Assembly (NCBI GenBank): GCA_045105075.1 | Contig: JBGCDD010000035.1 | Span: 1-64,000, forward strand | DNA length: 64,000 nucleotides | From: JBGCDD01 sp045105075 | Lineage (GTDB): Bacteria; Pseudomonadota; Alphaproteobacteria; Rhodobacterales; Rhodobacteraceae | Direction: 5' to 3' | Part shown: piece after piece, positions 26,118-34,704 of the stretch | Layout of the letters: each line of letters begins with the position of its first letter | Position numbering within the stretch: position 1 is the first letter of the stretch | Translations under genes and position numbers: made by a program | Notes under the pieces: model-generated | Database searches by the model: none | What the model was told of the DNA's origin: nothing | The model's input: the letters and a program-made list of their open reading frames with translations, nothing else

Positions 26118-28003
26118 AGTCCCGCCGCGCCCGCCGCCCCTTGACTGAGGCGGTGCATCTGGGCGGGATCACGGATCGGAAAACAACTTAGAAACCAGCG
26201 GCATAGCACATCGCGGTCCAAGTTATTGCCGGGGCCAAGTGCGTCTTGGCACAAGTCTTCAAACCGGGCCCAGGCGTCACGGGCCGCCGCATGTTCGCCC
26301 AGGTGCCAAAGCGCTGCAGCCTGCCAGGCAGGAATGTTCAAAATTGCGCCCTGCCCGGCCTCGGCGGCGGCCACACATCCCGCATCATCGCCGCCCAAAA
26401 ACCGGATCGGCGCGTGAAAGCCCCACTGAAAGGCGTGAATGGTCCAGCCCTGGTCGATCACCGTTTGACTGAGCCCGCGCGCCAAAGGCACATCATCGGA
26501 AAATGCCGCCCCCAAGGCCGAGGACAGCACAGTCCAGGGATCGTTGGGATTGCAGCTGCGCGCCATGTCAAACCCGGCTGCCGCCTGATCATATTCGCGC
26601 AACAAACAGCACGCCCAACCCCGATGCAGATGCGCACGCGAATCCAGTGGGTCAAGCGACACGGCTTTGGAGGCTGCCTGTTTCGCCTCAAGATGGGTTT
26701 TACGTTCGCGCATCCGCCCCGGCACCATCAGATGCAGCCCATTGTTGAGCCGCGCCAGGCTGGAATACCCCATTGACGCATTTGGCGCCAAACGGATCAC
26801 CTCGTGGAACTGGGCCGCTGCAGATTGCGCGCTGGCCGGGCGAAAACTGTCAAGCTGGGTGTTGCCCATCAGCCAGTGATCAAACGCCCGCGTTCCCAAT
26901 CGGTCATGCGACAGCTCGTGCAAACGGGCCTGCGAGATGTGCAGCGACAGCGACGCGCCCAATTTGGCAATCAGGGCGGCCTGGGTCGACATCCAGTTGT
27001 CGGTCAATCCGCGCCAATGCTCGCTCCATAAAACGACACCGTCATGGCACCGCGTCAACACTGAGAACAAGGTCAGCGTTCCTCCTTGCGCCACCACTGA
27101 CACGTCAAGCACCGTGTCCACGGTATCGTGCGAAAACGACTGATCGACGATTTCAAAGCCACGAAAGCGCAGCAATGTGGCCAAAAGTTCGATGCGAAAC
27201 AGCCGGGCGATGCCAGTCGCGGTGTCGCTGCCGCTGGCCTCGATCGGGGCCAATCCGATGCGCAAGCGATTGGAAACAACCGGCTGTGGCGCGGCCTGGG
27301 GCGCTTCGCCCAGCTTGATCCGAGCAATCAACGCCTGGGTTTCGAGACTCGGCTCGACATCATAGTCGCGCTCAAGCCGGGCCCAAAGCTGGTCATAAAG
27401 ATCCAACGCGCGCCCGGTCTGACCGGCGCGGTGACTGGCTCGCATCAGGTAACGCACCGCCTGCTCGTTGCACGGATCCAGCGCCATCAATGCCGCAGCA
27501 GCAGGCGCCGCTTGGGGCTGCTCCAACAGAGTGTTCAAGCCATCACGCAGCCGATCTTCATACTCAGACCGCTTGAACCGCAACCAACTGGTCAGCATTT
27601 CACCCCGGATCGGCAGATCAGCCAACAGGCGATCAGGGTGCAGCGCGCCACTGGTCAGCCCATCAGGGACCGCGCCGTGGGCCACCACCTCCAGCGTTTG
27701 CAACACGTCCGCGCTCAGCCCATCGGGCACCAAACCGACCGAGGCGCGGTCAGCGATCAGTACCCCCGGCCCCAGCAGTCGGCCAAGTTCGTGCAACGTT
27801 TGGCGCAGGTTTTGCCGGGCCCGCGCGGGTTCTGAGCTTTCCCAGATCATCGCCGCCAGGGCCCCACGATCAGATCGGTGCCCGCTGCTGAGTGCAAGGT
27901 AGGCCAAAATCAACCGCGCCGGCGTTGACGCCAGCGGGCTTTCAATGCCGCCAAGGGTCACGCCAAATCGCCCCATCAACGTCAGATGCAGCCCCATGTT
28001 CAC
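26093..28003 (-). CDS. BTAD-type (SARP-like) transcriptional regulator with TPR-like C-terminus
   Basis: A 636-residue protein. Residues ~5-95 form an OmpR-like winged helix (LTLMGRFGVTLGG, RGALAAMIWESSEPARARQNLRQTLHELRR-like). A bacterial transcriptional activator domain follows to about 235 (LMALDPCNEQAVRYLMRASHRAGQTGRALDLYDQL). A TolB-like/adenylate-cyclase-associated segment and tetratricopeptide-like repeats fill the C-terminus (SRAHLHRGWACCLLREYDQAAAGF). The start is GTG at 28003 overlapping the upstream YcaO-like stop as GTGA, indicating coupling; ATG at 27997 is an alternative. SARP-type proteins activate neighbouring clusters, so its target may be this accessory locus. Confidence 0.87.
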   Translation of the reverse strand: MNMGLHLTLMGRFGVTLGGIESPLASTPARLILAYLALSSGHRSDRGALAAMIWESSEPARARQNLRQTLHELGRLLGPGVLIADRASVGLVPDGLSADVLQTLEVVAHGAVPDGLTSGALHPDRLLADLPIRGEMLTSWLRFKRSEYEDRLRDGLNTLLEQPQAAPAAAALMALDPCNEQAVRYLMRASHRAGQTGRALDLYDQLWARLERDYDVEPSLETQALIARIKLGEAPQAAPQPVVSNRLRIGLAPIEASGSDTATGIARLFRIELLATLLRFRGFEIVDQSFSHDTVDTVLDVSVVAQGGTLTLFSVLTRCHDGVVLWSEHWRGLTDNWMSTQAALIAKLGASLSLHISQARLHELSHDRLGTRAFDHWLMGNTQLDSFRPASAQSAAAQFHEVIRLAPNASMGYSSLARLNNGLHLMVPGRMRERKTHLEAKQAASKAVSLDPLDSRAHLHRGWACCLLREYDQAAAGFDMARSCNPNDPWTVLSSALGAAFSDDVPLARGLSQTVIDQGWTIHAFQWGFHAPIRFLGGDDAGCVAAAEAGQGAILNIPAWQAAALWHLGEHAAARDAWARFEDLCQDALGPGNNLDRDVLCRWFLSCFPIRDPAQMHRLSQGAAGAAGLQVHCVQQ

Positions 28004-28851
28004 ACCGTCCCATAGAGCGACCAGAGCGTTTCAGATCGGGTTGGGAGACCCAAGGCCGCGCGCGCCACTGCGACTTCGGCAACCTTATGCGTGGCGTTTG
28101 CACAGATCTGGGTGCGCAATTTCGGGCTAAAACCAAGGGTTTCAAGCGCGCCAAGCGTATCTGGGCGGTCTACATCCGGAACTGCAAAATCGGGTGTCGG
28201 GGTCAAAAGCGGCGCAATTTCAGGGCGGCCAAGCGCGTCGGCGCGCGCCATCACAGACTGTTCAGGTCCGGACAATGCAACGTGATTTTGATGCTTGTGG
28301 CGCACAACGCTCAGCCCGAATTCCATCTGAAACACCTCTCGCACAGCGGATCGAACACTGGTTTTGACATTTGACGCAGCAGCCATGCCGAAACACAAGC
28401 TGCGCCCGTCTTGCATGCAGGACCATACCACATGAACCACCGGCAATCCGGGATGCTGCAACGCCAATACACCCGTCTGGCGCGATTGACGGCGTGGCCA
28501 GGTGCGCAGAGATGTCTCAAGTGTGTGCATCGCCGTGGCGCAGGGCGACAGCGCCGGCCTCTTCCCAGCCCACCACACATGACACAGCCACCGCTCGACC
28601 AGTTCGCAGGCCGCACGCTCGGCCACGTTTGGATCATCTGGCGCGCCTGCCGCGGACCCTGTCAGTTGGTTCTGATCTGCCAGCGACGACCGCGCAAGGG
28701 TGGCGCGTTCCGCACGCTCGCTGTCATGGCGCACTTTTGCTTGCCACGGCGAAGAGCCAATTCCAGTTGCCGATATCCACAGGGCATCCTGGCGCACAGC
28801 CGAAGCCTGTAGGCAAAGCGCTGGAACATCGGGGAGCGGACCTTGGAACAT
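28000..28851 (-). CDS. YcaO-like protein (short form)
   Basis: A 283-residue protein with two segments typical of YcaO proteins: an Ala-rich helix with ERAACELVERW near residues 80-90, and the later CFGMAAASNVKTSVRSAVREVFQ helix, where YcaO enzymes place ATP/Mg-binding acidic residues. YcaO enzymes use ATP to cyclise Cys/Ser/Thr or thioamidate peptide backbones, or modify ribosomal protein S12. This one is shorter than the usual ~400 residues and the canonical acidic motifs are only partly matched, so it could be inactive or divergent. It is translationally coupled to the BTAD regulator. No TfuA or dehydrogenase partner is adjacent. Confidence 0.6.
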   Translation of the reverse strand: MFQGPLPDVPALCLQASAVRQDALWISATGIGSSPWQAKVRHDSERAERATLARSSLADQNQLTGSAAGAPDDPNVAERAACELVERWLCHVWWAGKRPALSPCATAMHTLETSLRTWPRRQSRQTGVLALQHPGLPVVHVVWSCMQDGRSLCFGMAAASNVKTSVRSAVREVFQMEFGLSVVRHKHQNHVALSGPEQSVMARADALGRPEIAPLLTPTPDFAVPDVDRPDTLGALETLGFSPKLRTQICANATHKVAEVAVARAALGLPTRSETLWSLYGTV

Positions 28852-28910
28852 CGCTCAAAAGCACCACCACTGGAGCCGTTCGTCAATCACCTGCAGCAAA
28901 ATCTATGACC

Positions 28911-29534
28911 TTAGGCAGACCCGCCCTCAATCCGTGCGACAGCCAGCATGCCATGGTTGACCGAACCGACAGTCAACGCCTTGGCCGTTTGCTTTAGCAA
29001 ATCGCCCAATTGCGCAACGCTGGCCGCAGGTGTGGTGTGAAAATCAGCCACTCGCCAGCGGATCAAACGCCAATAGGCCGCACGGAATGCATCGTTCAGG
29101 ATCGGATTTTCAATCATCTCAGAGAGCGCAAACAAAAACCGCGACCGGATTTCAAAGTAGTCTTCAACAGACTTTGTTTCGCCCATTTCAAACATGCCCA
29201 GAATGCCTGCCACGGTCATCGCGTGGGTTTTGGGAGGTGCTGTCGTGGGCGCACATTTTGCCACCGCCTCGATCAGGGCCGTCGCGGCCTGAAGGTCATC
29301 ATCTCGGCGTTCAGGATCCAGGGCAACAATCACCGAACCCACGCCGGATTTCACGGCAATCATCCGTTCGTAGGCCAATCGTTGCAACGCCTGACGGATC
29401 GGCGTTCGCGACACACCAAAGCGTTGCGCAAGCGCCACTTCGTGCAACATCGTGTCCTGACCATCCACGCTGAGGCAAATATCGGCCCGCAACGCTTCAG
29501 CGATGTTTTCGCTCGACTTTCCCCGGTGTAGCAA
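28911..29534 (-). CDS. GntR-family transcriptional regulator (FCD-like)
   Basis: A 207-residue regulator. The N-terminal winged helix has LHEVALAQRFGVSRTPIRQALQRLAYERMI, a clear GntR signature. The C-terminal helical domain resembles FCD but is short, and its metal-binding histidines are not obvious. The only in-frame start after the upstream TGA is TTG at 29534. It is divergent from the phosphatase-like gene; GAATGC occurs twice, about 20 bases apart, in the shared promoter region and could be its operator. Confidence 0.87.
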   Translation of the reverse strand: MLHRGKSSENIAEALRADICLSVDGQDTMLHEVALAQRFGVSRTPIRQALQRLAYERMIAVKSGVGSVIVALDPERRDDDLQAATALIEAVAKCAPTTAPPKTHAMTVAGILGMFEMGETKSVEDYFEIRSRFLFALSEMIENPILNDAFRAAYWRLIRWRVADFHTTPAASVAQLGDLLKQTAKALTVGSVNHGMLAVARIEGGSA

Positions 29535-29656
29535 ATCTGCCCCATGCCTTCAAATTAACGGAATGCTAAAATTATGAACGAATGCCAATGATCAACGCCT
29601 GTGTATAGAGGCGCTTATGTCTGCGCGTCTGGCAAGCAAGAAAGCACATTATTTTG

Positions 29657-30202
29657 ATGCAAACACCTTTATTTGATCGCGAAACCACATCAATCCGCGC
29701 GGTATTTGCAGCGCCAACCGGAGGCCACGTCGCGATGTCGGGCTTTCCAGGATTGATGACCAGCATTGACGGCACGCCCTACATCGATCCCGGCGCAATG
29801 GCCGAAACTCTGGCCGGGCTGCGCAACGCCGGGTCTGAACACGCCTTGATCCTGACCCAGGAAGCCGAACTGCCCGCGCAGGCATTTGATTTGCTTAAGG
29901 CAAGCGCGGATGCGCAAGGCCTGAGCGTCGATTTCGCCCCCATCATTGATTATTCTGTTCCAGATCAGGCGTTTATGAAAAGCTGGAGCCAGCACAGCAC
30001 ATTGATCCACGCCGGCTTGAAAGCAGGACGCACGATGTCGTTTTGCTGTCAACATGGCGCAGGGCGCAGCGGGCTCGTGGCCGCATTTGTGTTGATCGAA
30101 TGTGGAATGCCCCCCAAACAGGCCATCACCCGGGTGCGCGATCATTTCAACGAAGCCATCGAAAATGACGATCAAGAGAATTGGCTGCTCGCGCGCCGCT
30201 GA
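29657..30202 (+). CDS. Protein-tyrosine-phosphatase-like protein (CX5R)
   Basis: A 181-residue protein starting at the ATG at 29657. The P-loop is CQHGAGRSG at residues 131-139 (nucleophile C131, arginine R137), with C130 where most PTPs have His. An aspartate-containing loop (FAPIIDYSVPDQAF, about 93-106) could supply the general acid. The size suits the compact dual-specificity/PTP-like phosphatase group. The substrate is unknown. The divergent GntR regulator is its likely controller. Confidence 0.82.
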   Translation: MQTPLFDRETTSIRAVFAAPTGGHVAMSGFPGLMTSIDGTPYIDPGAMAETLAGLRNAGSEHALILTQEAELPAQAFDLLKASADAQGLSVDFAPIIDYSVPDQAFMKSWSQHSTLIHAGLKAGRTMSFCCQHGAGRSGLVAAFVLIECGMPPKQAITRVRDHFNEAIENDDQENWLLARR

Positions 30203-30510
30203 GGTGTCACATTGGCGCCCAAATACCGACACACCTGCTGCGTAGAACCTGTATACAAGTTGACCACCGCAGCAGACAACGCTCCTAACGACCAGACCCC
30301 GCGCTGTTTGCTCCGTTGGCCAACCTGACGACCCTGTTAACCAGTGAACCCAGTCTGTGGCGATGATCGTTCATCATCTGTCTTGTCCCAAAAGCGTGCC
30401 GCCGGTCCTCGGTGCGTTTCCCGACGAACGACCATCACGCCCCCCCGATGGGCCGGCACAGGCAAACGAAGCGTGCGCGTTTTATTGATACTGTCTGACG
30501 TTCCATAACT

Positions 30511-30532
30511 TGCGCCCCTTTTGGGGGGTGCA
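30511..30532 (+). terminator. Possible rho-independent terminator, plus strand
   Basis: TGCGCCCC, a T-rich loop and GGGGGGTGCA form a stem with one G-T pair, followed on the plus strand by TTTTT. It lies about 310 bases after the phosphatase-like stop, which is far for its terminator, so the assignment is tentative. Confidence 0.4.
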
Positions 30533-30634
30533 TTTTTGGGCAAATCCGATCAACACCGATGTGCAACGGCAACAGCAAGTTCGGCAGTTTGTCAAAGAGT
30601 TGCGCCAGCTCGGTGGGTCACACCGCCCAGAACA

Positions 30635-30662
30635 GAAAAAGAGCGACCCATTTGGGCCGCTC
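30635..30662 (-). terminator. Rho-independent terminator of the VPLPA-CTERM gene
   Basis: On the minus strand GAGCGGCCC-AAAT-GGGTCGCTC forms a near-perfect 9-bp hairpin followed by TTTTT, 28 bases after the stop codon. Confidence 0.85.
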
Positions 30663-30689
30663 TCAAAAGGTCGACTGTCGCGACTTGGT

Positions 30690-31298
30690 TTAGCTGGCTT
30701 TGCGCTTACGACGCGAGGCCAATCCCATCGCACCCAGACCAAACACCAGCAGCGGCATCGCGGCGGGCAGTGGAATCGGTGCCACATCGCTTATGAACTC
30801 GCCTTTGAACAACGAGCCAAGCCGGTCGGGCGCCGTCGCAAGAACGGAGATCGCGCCAATGTCTTTGCCCAGGAAATCAGCCGTCGTCAGGTTGATGCCC
30901 ATGGCGTTGTTGTAAATCGCCATATCGCTTGCGAACAAAGAACTCGAGCCATTGGGTTCACCAAACACGACACCGGGCGTGCCAATTGCTGTCGAATAAG
31001 AGTTGGCGCTTGAGGCATCAAAAATGTTGCCAAGACCGGTGAACTGGTTGGCGGTGAACCCTTTGATAAAGACCGACCCAACACCATCAGACGCGCCAGT
31101 TGCGGTCAACTTCATCTCGATACCGCCGCCGACCAGGTCGGTCACGGTCAGCGTCAGAATGTCATTGATGTCTTCGGAGTTTCCTTCCTGCACAATCAGT
31201 GGCGTCGTTTCAAAAACGGCTGTCAGGGTGGCCGCCTGCGCGCTGATGGCGGTGCCCAACGCAAAGATGGCAGGCAATACAATGTTCTTCAGATACAT
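30690..31298 (-). CDS. Exported VPLPA-CTERM sorting-signal protein
   Basis: A 202-residue protein with a Sec signal peptide (residues 1-22, cleavage after AQA). A beta-rich, Ser/Thr/Asn-containing body follows, and the C-terminal tripartite signal is PIPLPAAMPLLVFGLGAM followed by SRRKRKAS. This is the VPLPA variant of the PEP-CTERM signal, recognised by an exosortase that anchors or releases proteins at the outer surface, often with exopolysaccharide. No exosortase is in the window. GAGG lies upstream of the ATG and a strong terminator lies downstream, so it is monocistronic. Confidence 0.9.
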   Translation of the reverse strand: MYLKNIVLPAIFALGTAISAQAATLTAVFETTPLIVQEGNSEDINDILTLTVTDLVGGGIEMKLTATGASDGVGSVFIKGFTANQFTGLGNIFDASSANSYSTAIGTPGVVFGEPNGSSSLFASDMAIYNNAMGINLTTADFLGKDIGAISVLATAPDRLGSLFKGEFISDVAPIPLPAAMPLLVFGLGAMGLASRRKRKAS

Positions 31299-31459
31299 AC
31301 TTTTTCCTCACACTAAATATTGCGGCCAAATTAAGCCGATTCGGCGGCGTCGCCAACAAGATTGCAGGACTCACGGTTGACCAAAAACCAATCGCAAGCA
31401 GCTGCCTATCATTGTTCTCAATTCAGATACAAATCCGCCTTATTTTCCAGCAGTGCATG

Positions 31460-32353
31460 TTAGACCCACTTTGCCAGCGGCGGCAGGCTCATCAAAACGG
31501 CGTTCGCATCATGGCCGGTTTCCAGACCGAATTTGGTGCCCCGATCATAAACCAGATTGTATTCCGCGTAGAGCCCACGGTGCACCAACTGGGCGTCCTT
31601 GTCGGCCTCGGACCAATCCTGCACCCGGCGTTTTTCCACCAAAGGCACATAGGCCGGCAAAAACGCGCGCCCGATGTCCTGGGTCAGGCTCAGATCCGCC
31701 TGCCAGTCACCGGTGCAGTGGTCATCCATAAAAATGCCGCCAACACCGCGCGCGCGGCCCCGGTGGGGAATAAAGAAATACTCGTCCGCCCAAGCCTTGA
31801 GACGCGGATAGTGTTCGGCCCCATGCGGGTCGAGATGCGCCTGCTGGGTGGCGTGAAAATGCGCGGTGTCCTCGTCATATTCCAGGCAGGGGTTCAGATC
31901 AGACCCGCCACCGAACCACCACGCATGCGGTGTCCAGAACATGCGGGTGTTCATATGCACCGCGGGCGCGTGCGGGTTTTGCATATGCGCCACCAGCGAA
32001 ATGCCCGACGCCCAAAACCGTGGGTCATCTTTCATACCGGGAATGCCTTTGCGCGCGGCCATTGCCATTTGTGCGCGTTCGCCCAGTGTTCCAAACACTT
32101 CGGACACGTTGACACCGACTTTTTCAAACACCCGCCCGCCGCGCATCACGCTCATCAAGCCACCGCCCGCATCCGAGCCATCGTCCGAGGTTCGCTTGGT
32201 TTCGCTGACATCAAACCGCCCCGCTGGCGCGTCCGACATTGGCCCGCTTGCATGGGTGTCTTCCAGCGTTTCAAAGGCGGCAACGATGTCGTCGCGCAAC
32301 TGGCGAAACCAGGCAGCGGCGGTGGCTTTTTCGGTGGCGAAATCTGTGCTCAT
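31460..32353 (-). CDS. hemF: Oxygen-dependent coproporphyrinogen III oxidase
   Basis: A 297-residue HemF. Signature segments are GVNVSEVFG, WASGISLVAHMQNPHAPAVHMNTRMF and WWFGGGSDLNPCLEY, followed by HRGRARGVGGIFMDD and the late RGLYAEYNLVYDRGTKFGL. It oxidatively decarboxylates coproporphyrinogen III to protoporphyrinogen IX using O2. It is the last gene of a clpS-methyltransferase-SDR-hemF string. The anaerobic alternative, hemN, lies at 52 kb under an FNR box, so the window carries both branches. Confidence 0.97.
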   Translation of the reverse strand: MSTDFATEKATAAAWFRQLRDDIVAAFETLEDTHASGPMSDAPAGRFDVSETKRTSDDGSDAGGGLMSVMRGGRVFEKVGVNVSEVFGTLGERAQMAMAARKGIPGMKDDPRFWASGISLVAHMQNPHAPAVHMNTRMFWTPHAWWFGGGSDLNPCLEYDEDTAHFHATQQAHLDPHGAEHYPRLKAWADEYFFIPHRGRARGVGGIFMDDHCTGDWQADLSLTQDIGRAFLPAYVPLVEKRRVQDWSEADKDAQLVHRGLYAEYNLVYDRGTKFGLETGHDANAVLMSLPPLAKWV

Positions 32354-32414
32354 TCAGCGGGTCTCCATAACGTTTTCCGCACCCTAACAGGCGGATTTAC
32401 AGAGTCTATCCCGG

Positions 32415-33215
32415 TTAGTGTGCAGGCGCGGCCACGGGGTCAAGCAACGTGCGCCCGCCGTCCAGTGTCAGGATCTGCCCTGTCATGAAACCGGCGGCAT
32501 CCGACGCCAGAAACTGGATCGCTTCGGCCAGTTCCGAGGGCGCGGCGATCCGGCTGAGCGGGGTGTGGTCTTCGATGTCCTGGCGGTACTCGCGGTTGTC
32601 TTTCAGCGTGGTTTTCAGCGATGTGCTCATGACCGAGCCAAACGCCACAGCGTTGACCCGGATGCGTTTGGGCGCCAACGCCACCGCCAGCGAGCGCGTC
32701 AATTGATCAAGCGCTGCCGAGCTGACCGAATAGCCCAAAAGATCGGGATGGGTGCGCCGCGCCGCAATCGAGCTGAGGTTGATGATCGATCCCGCCGGCC
32801 CTGTGTCCTGATCTTCGGACTGTTTGATCATCCGGTTCGCCACCAGCTGGCTCAGCCGCAAGGCCGGCATGACGTTTTGCTTCAAAAGATCCAAGACCGA
32901 GTCATCATTGGGATCAAGTGGGTCGGAAGAGATCACTTGCCGTGCGCCATTGACCAGCACATCGACCTGGTCAAACGCATCCAAAGTGGCCGACAGCAGA
33001 TTGGCAATGGTCAGTTTCTCGCGCAAATCACCGGCAAAATAGCGCACATTGCTGTCCTCTGACGCCTCACCCAATTCTTCGATCAGGCGTTTTTCGTCCA
33101 TATCGGCAAAGACCACATTCGCACCTTTTTCGGCGAACTGGCGGCCTATAGCGAGGCCGATGCCGTTGGCCGCTCCGGTGACGATGGCGGTTTTACCTGC
33201 GATGGAAAAGGACAT
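32415..33215 (-). CDS. Short-chain dehydrogenase/reductase lacking the catalytic lysine
   Basis: A 266-residue classical-SDR fold. The nucleotide motif TGAANGIG (13-20) and a D-containing ADMDEKR loop (likely NAD preference) are present, along with catalytic-type N114 and S149. The active-site YxxxK reads Y162-S-V-S-S166: Lys is replaced by Ser. The NNAG motif is altered to VNGA. The late RVNAVAFG and GGRTLLDP segments are normal. It may be a slow or non-catalytic member or use another residue. It is 61 bases upstream of hemF and 37 bases downstream of the methyltransferase gene. Confidence 0.9.
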   Translation of the reverse strand: MSFSIAGKTAIVTGAANGIGLAIGRQFAEKGANVVFADMDEKRLIEELGEASEDSNVRYFAGDLREKLTIANLLSATLDAFDQVDVLVNGARQVISSDPLDPNDDSVLDLLKQNVMPALRLSQLVANRMIKQSEDQDTGPAGSIINLSSIAARRTHPDLLGYSVSSAALDQLTRSLAVALAPKRIRVNAVAFGSVMSTSLKTTLKDNREYRQDIEDHTPLSRIAAPSELAEAIQFLASDAAGFMTGQILTLDGGRTLLDPVAAPAH

Positions 33216-33252
33216 GGGCGACCTCCGGATTGCCGTCGTATGCTAGCGCGTT

Positions 33253-34236
33253 TCAGCGCCGAGGGCGAGAGGGGCGCGAAGCGGCAAGCACTTTAAAGCG
33301 CCCATCGCCACCCGCGTCGCGCAGTTGCGCAAAGTATTCACCCAAAGTAGATTCGTAGGGCAAATGGCGATTTGCCACCATCCAAAGCGTGCCGGACGGC
33401 GCCAAAAGTCGCGCGGCGGCACCGATAAATGCACGCCCAAGCCCCGGATCCGCGCTGCGCCCGGTGTGAAACGGCGGGTTCATCAGAACTGCGTCGGCGC
33501 GCCCGTCTGGTTTCCAGCTGACGGCGTCATCCCAGTGAAAACGCGCCCGCGGATCATCAACATTGGCGCGCGCGCACTCTAGCGCAACATGATCCGCCTC
33601 GACCAGATCCAGCTGTTCAATGCCCGGCCGTGCCAGCGCGCAGGCTGCCAGATAGCCCCACCCCGCGCCAAGATCGACGACCCTGCGGCCCAGTTTTTCG
33701 GGCAAGGCATCTGCCAAAAGGCGCGACGCCGGGTCGATCCCATCTGCCGAAAACACGCCCGGCGCGGTGGTAAATGCGTCGACCGTGCCAGGCTGCGCGT
33801 GCCAATCGGCCAGAACATCGGCGTCGCCTTCGATCCAGAACAGCTTGCCATGGGCCTTTGACACCACGCCGTTGATACCAACCCGTGCCTTGACCGCCTT
33901 GAGCACACTGTCGATCCCGTCGGTTTTAACGCCGTCCACAATCACCGGACCCTTTGTGATGGCCATCGCCGCCGCAATCGTCGCGCGCGCCTGTGCTTTG
34001 GCGCGTGGCAAGCAGATCAAGCTGGCATCGACTTGAACGGGTGGGTCGAGAACGCAAGCATACCCTTGCTGCGACAGCCCTTGATGATCTGGGAAAAACG
34101 GCTGAATGCAGACCACCCGATCTTTGGGCAGCGCGCTCAGATCAGCATCCGCACGGGCGTGAAAGACGGCAACCGCCTCAGATCCGGGCAGCTCAAGCCC
34201 TGTGTCGGACAGGGCGAGCGACAAGCGCGGTGACAT
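33253..34236 (-). CDS. RsmC-like class I methyltransferase
   Basis: A 327-residue two-domain protein. The N-terminal half is a degenerate methyltransferase-like domain, as in RsmC/RlmG. The C-terminal half has the SAM loop VVDLGAGWGYLA and the catalytic NPPFHTG motif used for guanine N2 methylation. The likely reaction is m2G1207 formation in 16S rRNA. It starts six bases after the clpS stop. RlmG is the closest alternative; the short N-domain and gene length favour the RsmC-like group. Confidence 0.85.
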   Translation of the reverse strand: MSPRLSLALSDTGLELPGSEAVAVFHARADADLSALPKDRVVCIQPFFPDHQGLSQQGYACVLDPPVQVDASLICLPRAKAQARATIAAAMAITKGPVIVDGVKTDGIDSVLKAVKARVGINGVVSKAHGKLFWIEGDADVLADWHAQPGTVDAFTTAPGVFSADGIDPASRLLADALPEKLGRRVVDLGAGWGYLAACALARPGIEQLDLVEADHVALECARANVDDPRARFHWDDAVSWKPDGRADAVLMNPPFHTGRSADPGLGRAFIGAAARLLAPSGTLWMVANRHLPYESTLGEYFAQLRDAGGDGRFKVLAASRPSRPRR

Positions 34237-34242
34237 TTTGGT

Positions 34243-34566
34243 CTATTCTTCTTTTTCCATGGTGCATTGCAGCGGATGTTGATGACGGCGTGCAAAATCC
34301 ATCACCTGACCCACTTTGGTCTCGGCAATCTCATGGCTGAACACGCCCACCACCGCCACACCTTTTTTGTGCACCACCAGCATAATTTCGAACGCCTGCG
34401 CGTGGGTCATGCCAAAGAAGCGCTCAAGCACATGCACGACGAACTCCATCGGCGTGTAATCATCGTTCAACAACAACACCTTATAGAGCGGCGGGCGCTT
34501 GGTCTTGGGGCGGGTTTCCACAAGAATTGAGGCATCGCCATCATCATCTTGTTTGTCAGCCATCAT
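34243..34566 (-). CDS. clpS: ClpS adaptor protein
   Basis: About 107 residues. The conserved core LYKVLLLNDDYTPMEFVVHVLERFF, the MLVVHKKG(V)AVVG segment and the Cys/Glu-type EIAETK end are all present. ClpS delivers N-degron substrates to ClpAP. The ATGs at 34566 and 34563 are the most likely starts; an upstream TTG would add an unlikely 25-residue leader. ClpA is not adjacent in this window. It heads a four-gene minus-strand string. Confidence 0.95.
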   Translation of the reverse strand: MMADKQDDDGDASILVETRPKTKRPPLYKVLLLNDDYTPMEFVVHVLERFFGMTHAQAFEIMLVVHKKGVAVVGVFSHEIAETKVGQVMDFARRHQHPLQCTMEKEE

Positions 34567-34704
34567 CAAAGGCGTGTGCAGCATGAAACAGCTCGGGTCC
34601 GGATCAGGATTGGATTGGGCGTGGGTGCTTATATAATGCAACGAAAGGATTCGAAAAGAGGACAGCGTGCCAACACTCTATAACAGACGTAAACTTACAC
34701 GACC

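Larger units (their letters stand above)
30203..30689. other. 487-base gene-free stretch
   Basis: No convincing gene is found between the phosphatase-like gene and the VPLPA gene. Short open frames on both strands lack ribosome sites and family features. The stretch holds one C/G-run inverted repeat (30511-30532) and the terminator of the minus-strand gene (30635-30662). Its composition is mixed and could be decayed sequence. Confidence 0.5.

Noticed and set aside
30337..30543. Short minus-strand frame in the gene-free region, possibly a transposase remnant
   Set aside because: No motif or ribosome site; it cannot be tied to any transposase family from the sequence.
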